From NCBI GenBank assembly GCA_900548935.1, contig URMR01000031.1, positions 1-15,301 of the forward strand: a stretch of 15,301 nt of DNA, written 5' to 3'. This document shows, one piece after another, positions 12,123 through 15,301 of the stretch (position 1 is its first letter; the number at the start of each line of letters is the position of its first letter). The notes under the pieces were generated by a model that was not told where the DNA came from, made no database searches, and saw only the letters and a list, made by a program, of their open reading frames with translations. The position numbers were made by a program, and so were the translations under genes. The stretch comes from an uncultured Collinsella sp. (lineage in GTDB: Bacteria; Actinomycetota; Coriobacteriia; Coriobacteriales; Coriobacteriaceae).

Positions 12123-14786
12123 CTCTTGGACTTTGAGGGCCTCGGCCAGACTGACGCGCTTGATAGAGCGCGTGTGCAGCAGCGCCACGACCAGGTAGGT
12201 CGCAAAGCCGATTCCTGCGCACGCCGCCATGGACCACCAGGGCACGTAGATCTCGATATTGCCGTTATAGGCGAGCAGCATCGAGCGGAAGATGGCCGTG
12301 AGCGAGCCAATAATGACCGGCAGGCTCAGCACGAGCGACGCCGCCACGCACAGCGTGATCGAGCGGATGTACAGATGCGAGATCTCGCTATCGCGATAGC
12401 CAAAGACTTTCATATAGCTAATCGAACGGGCGCTGTGGTCGATCACAGCCTTGGTCAGCAGATACATAAACAGCAGGAAGATAAACACCGCGAGGCCAAC
12501 CATCATGCCGATCATTTTGCTCATCATGCCGATGAACTGGTCGCCCACGGCGCGCATGTCGTCGGGCGTGGTGTCGCCGGCAAAGTAACGAGCATCAAGG
12601 TCGAGCTTTTCATCGCTCACATAGCCGTTAAAGTAGGCCGCATCGTTGTCGAACAGCTCGTTAAAGTCGTCGATACTCATATAGATATTCATGTCCGACT
12701 TAGATCCCCAGGCACAGTCCTTGCCCGCGTACTCAAGGGAATAATGCTCACCCTCGTACTTGTCGCGGAGCGCAACCTTTTGTCCCTCGTTCCAGCCAAA
12801 CTTATCGAGCAGACCGCCGCCAAAGACGACGCGCCCATCGCCCACATCGAGGTCCTTCCAGTAGCGCGAATCGGGCGAGATGCCGTAGATGGAAATCGTC
12901 TCCTCGCCATTTCCGCCACCGCGGTCGTATTGCAGCTGGTAGACGGCGTATTTCTCGGCCTGTGCGATTGCGCCCGCGCCGTTGTCGGTCGTATTGACCG
13001 GATGGATATCGTCGTTGTCAGTGTCGATCTTAGAGGCCTTGTAGATCAGGCCGATAGCCTCGTCGCGGTTGCAGCCGAGGACATCGGCAAGGTCATCGAG
13101 GCGCGCATAAAGCGCATCCTTCTTGTCCTGGACCTTGGCAAGCGCATCCTGCGCTGCGGTCAGGCTCTCGGCAGACGGAGATGCGGTCGCGGCATCGGCT
13201 GCCGTCTGCGCCGCATCGGCCGCGTCGTCAAGCTCGTCATCGGCATCCTGGGCGGCAGAAAGCAGCATACCGTCCACCGCCTGCAAGCGCTCGAGTGCCG
13301 ACCACTGCTCACGCTCCTCGGCAGTGCCCTCGAGCTCCAGCGGAGCCTTGAGCGTGTACTGGTGCTCGGCGACAAGGCTTGTCTCCAAGTTGTCCGCGTA
13401 GTGCGTCATCGTGGGCAGGATCGCCAGGCCAAAGAGCAGCAGCAGCGACGCAAACGCGATACCCACGAAGAGCGTGGCAAAGTTGCCCAGGTTGCGCAGG
13501 AAGATGCGCAAGCGGAAGCGAGAGACGAAACCCATGCGCTCCGGCAGTTGCAGGCCGCGCTTGGTGCCCGACTTGCCGCCCGCCTCGTGACGGAGGAACT
13601 GCAACGGCGTCTTTCCCATTTTGCGAAGCAGACCCACCAGCGTGATGAGGATGAGCGCGGCGGCGGGAACCACGGCGCACTTCACAAAGATATCCCAGCT
13701 CCAGTACACCTGGAAGGGCGGCAGGCTGTACGAACCGTAATAGAGGCTGCGCATGGGCTCGGTAAAGAACGCAACGCCGAGCGCGGTGCCCAACAGCGCC
13801 GCGAGCACGCCCACGATGGCGGGAAGCGCGAGGTAGTGCAGCACGATCTCGCGACGGCGATAACCGCTGGCGAGCAGCGTGCCGATAATGGCGCTCTCCT
13901 CCTCGATGGTGGCGTCGGTAAGGACCACAAAGACAAACGCCATGATCACGATGATGATATCGAGCAGCGTCGTCCACATCATGGAGTCGCCGTCCACGTC
14001 GTCGCGCGCATAGCCAATGCCCTGGTTGGAGTCGGCATCGGTCAGGTCGTCCACGCGCGCGTCGGCGTCGGTCAGCGCCTCGACCATATCCTGCTCGGCA
14101 TCGATGCGGTCCGCGGTGGAGAGATCGCGGTCGCTAAAGGTAAAGGAGTAGGTGTAGGCGGGCGCACCGCCGGCGTCCTCGAGCGCGGCAAAGCCGGCGT
14201 CGGTGACCTCGGCCACGCCATAGGTGATGGTGTTCACCGTAAAGTCCGAATTGTTGAGGAACAGCGCCTGGCTGTCGGGCTGGGTCACGATGCCGCAGAT
14301 GGTGTAGGCGCGGCCCTCGAGCTTAACCTTGTCGCCCACGGCGAGGTCGTTGTTGGCGGCAAAGACGCGGTCGATGGCCACCTCGTCGTCCGCCTTGGGT
14401 TCCTTGCCCTCACAGTAGGACGCGATATCGACCTTGCTGCGGTGCGCATAGGTGCGCAGCGTGCGCTTGGTGCCGTCGTCGCCGGATGCCTTTTTGATGA
14501 TGGCGTCGATGGAAAAGTTCTTGTAGAGCGTGACGCCGCCGACGTCGTCTGTCGCGTCCCCGGCTGCCTTGAGCTGGTCTTTGGTGGCCTCGAAGGAGGT
14601 GGTCACGCGGCCGTCCTCAATCGTGTACGCATCGCGCATGTCGTCGATAAGGCAGCCGATGGAATGCGCCGCGAGCAAAAAGCCCGAGGTAAGGGCGATG
14701 CTTCCGCACATAAGCAGAAAGATGCCCAGGTACTTGCCGATATTGCGGCGCAGCTCGCGCGGGAGTCGTTTTGCGAGAGGTGCCAT
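12120..14786 (-). CDS. FtsX/MacB-like ABC transporter permease
   Basis: The 888-residue integral membrane protein has helices at about 18-40, 271-292, 320-343, 369-388, 432-458, 759-782, 808-832 and 850-872. This matches two FtsX-type modules, each with a large external loop. The first loop (about 45-270) resembles a MacB periplasmic-core domain. The second (about 460-755) contains an Ala/Asp-rich, probably coiled-coil stretch at about 490-570. Such permeases work by mechanotransmission with a LolD/MacB-type ATPase, for export, lipoprotein or antimicrobial-peptide handling; the substrate cannot be told. I chose the ATG at 14786, eight bases after the ATPase stop, with AGGCGG as ribosome-binding site. 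A TTG five codons earlier would overlap the ATPase end. The gene ends inside a REP-like element. Confidence 0.85.
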   Translation of the reverse strand: MAPLAKRLPRELRRNIGKYLGIFLLMCGSIALTSGFLLAAHSIGCLIDDMRDAYTIEDGRVTTSFEATKDQLKAAGDATDDVGGVTLYKNFSIDAIIKKASGDDGTKRTLRTYAHRSKVDIASYCEGKEPKADDEVAIDRVFAANNDLAVGDKVKLEGRAYTICGIVTQPDSQALFLNNSDFTVNTITYGVAEVTDAGFAALEDAGGAPAYTYSFTFSDRDLSTADRIDAEQDMVEALTDADARVDDLTDADSNQGIGYARDDVDGDSMMWTTLLDIIIVIMAFVFVVLTDATIEEESAIIGTLLASGYRRREIVLHYLALPAIVGVLAALLGTALGVAFFTEPMRSLYYGSYSLPPFQVYWSWDIFVKCAVVPAAALILITLVGLLRKMGKTPLQFLRHEAGGKSGTKRGLQLPERMGFVSRFRLRIFLRNLGNFATLFVGIAFASLLLLFGLAILPTMTHYADNLETSLVAEHQYTLKAPLELEGTAEEREQWSALERLQAVDGMLLSAAQDADDELDDAADAAQTAADAATASPSAESLTAAQDALAKVQDKKDALYARLDDLADVLGCNRDEAIGLIYKASKIDTDNDDIHPVNTTDNGAGAIAQAEKYAVYQLQYDRGGGNGEETISIYGISPDSRYWKDLDVGDGRVVFGGGLLDKFGWNEGQKVALRDKYEGEHYSLEYAGKDCAWGSKSDMNIYMSIDDFNELFDNDAAYFNGYVSDEKLDLDARYFAGDTTPDDMRAVGDQFIGMMSKMIGMMVGLAVFIFLLFMYLLTKAVIDHSARSISYMKVFGYRDSEISHLYIRSITLCVAASLVLSLPVIIGSLTAIFRSMLLAYNGNIEIYVPWWSMAACAGIGFATYLVVALLHTRSIKRVSLAEALKVQE

Positions 14787-14794
14787 GGCGCCGC

Positions 14795-15301
14795 CTACCA
14801 ATCGAGCTCGGCGGCCGCGACCGGCGACTCATTGAGCTCGTCCTCGACGATGCGCCCGTCGCGCAGGCGCAGCACGCGATTGGCCATGCGCGCGATGGCG
14901 GCATTGTGGGTGACAATGATGATGGTGCAGCCGTAGGTGCGGTTGACATCCTCCATGAGCTGCAAGATTTCCTTGGACGTCTTATAGTCAAGTGCGCCCG
15001 TGGGCTCGTCGCACAGCAGCAGGCCCGGGTTTTTGACGAGTGCGCGGCCGATGGCACAGCGCTGCTGCTGGCCGCCCGAAACCTGGCGCGGAAACTTGTT
15101 GCGGTGCTCGTAGAGGCCCAGCGAGCGTAGCAGGTCATCAATGTTGAGCGGCTTTTTGGACAGGTGTGCCGTGACCTCGATGTTTTCCTTGATGGTGAGG
15201 TCGGGCACCAGGTTGTAGAACTGGAAGACAAAGCCCAGCTCGCGGCGTCGGTATTCGCCCAGGTCGGCGGCGTTGAGCACCGTGAGGTCGCAGCCGTCCA
15301 C
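14795..15301 (-). CDS. MacB/LolD-type ABC transporter ATP-binding protein (N-terminus outside the window)
   Basis: The visible 168 residues are the C-terminal part of an ABC ATPase. The Q-loop is in FVFQFYNLVPDLT, the signature is VSGGQQQR, Walker B with its glutamate is LLLCDEPTGALD, and the H-loop is VTHN. The Walker A region lies beyond base 15301. The first visible codon is GTG, but it falls inside the conserved VDG segment and is unlikely to be the start. The DEPTGALD and VSGGQQQR wording is typical of the MacB/LolD/FtsE group that partners FtsX-like permeases, and the permease gene follows 8 nt after the TAG. Confidence 0.9.
   Translation of the reverse strand: MDGCDLTVLNAADLGEYRRRELGFVFQFYNLVPDLTIKENIEVTAHLSKKPLNIDDLLRSLGLYEHRNKFPRQVSGGQQQRCAIGRALVKNPGLLLCDEPTGALDYKTSKEILQLMEDVNRTYGCTIIIVTHNAAIARMANRVLRLRDGRIVEDELNESPVAAAELDW

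Noticed and set aside
12126..14936. A 936-codon open frame on the plus strand opposite the ABC permease gene
   Set aside because: It is a mirror of the permease reading frame in GC-rich DNA, dominated by His, Arg, Gln, Val and Gly, without recognisable domains. The permease on the other strand has clear FtsX features and a partner ATPase.

Overview
The window is a GC-rich, gene-dense bacterial chromosome segment. Codon use, protein composition and familiar family variants (DUF362 with two 4Fe-4S clusters, a very large FtsX-type ABC permease, a DUF348/NodB protein) suggest a Coriobacteriia actinobacterium, probably Collinsella-like. This taxonomic call rests on recognition, not on a search. 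No rRNA, tRNA, CRISPR array or transposase gene was seen. Nearly all genes are on the minus strand. The exceptions are the alpha/beta hydrolase at 9589-10554 and the tail of an unidentified gene at the left edge.

Region 1 (1-3607) looks like a magnesium module. An NRAMP-fold transporter whose metal-site motifs are altered in the manner of the Mg2+-transporting NRMT branch lies 8 nt downstream of a PRC-barrel/MgtE_N/CBS protein. That protein carries five C-terminal membrane helices without the usual MgtE channel motif. The pair is preceded by an approximately 205-nt leader with an extended -10 promoter, a predicted three-way junction, a competing downstream hairpin, and a 13-codon acidic upstream ORF whose stop overlaps the GTG start. 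Together this is the best candidate here for an undescribed regulated system.

Region 2 (3608-8611) holds envelope-related and poorly characterised genes. They are a membrane-anchored NodB-fold protein that has lost its usual metal and catalytic residues, a PRC-barrel protein translationally coupled to a YtxH-like protein, a free-standing protein resembling the N-terminal domain of cyanophycin synthetase (with an HxxEH motif), and a CNNM/CorC-type CBS membrane protein. The last is another family linked to Mg2+ homeostasis.

Region 3 (8719-10804) contains a hemolysin III/PAQR-type membrane protein and a divergent, membrane-anchored alpha/beta hydrolase, with promoters facing both ways between them. 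The hydrolase is followed by a 132-bp inverted-repeat element and a strong intrinsic terminator.

Region 4 (10805-15301) has a DUF362 ferredoxin-type protein and an ABC exporter-type pair. The pair comprises an FtsX-like permease and its MacB/LolD-type ATPase, which is cut by the window edge. Two copies of a 29-bp REP-like palindrome occur in the window, and each provides the TAG stop codon of a minus-strand gene.
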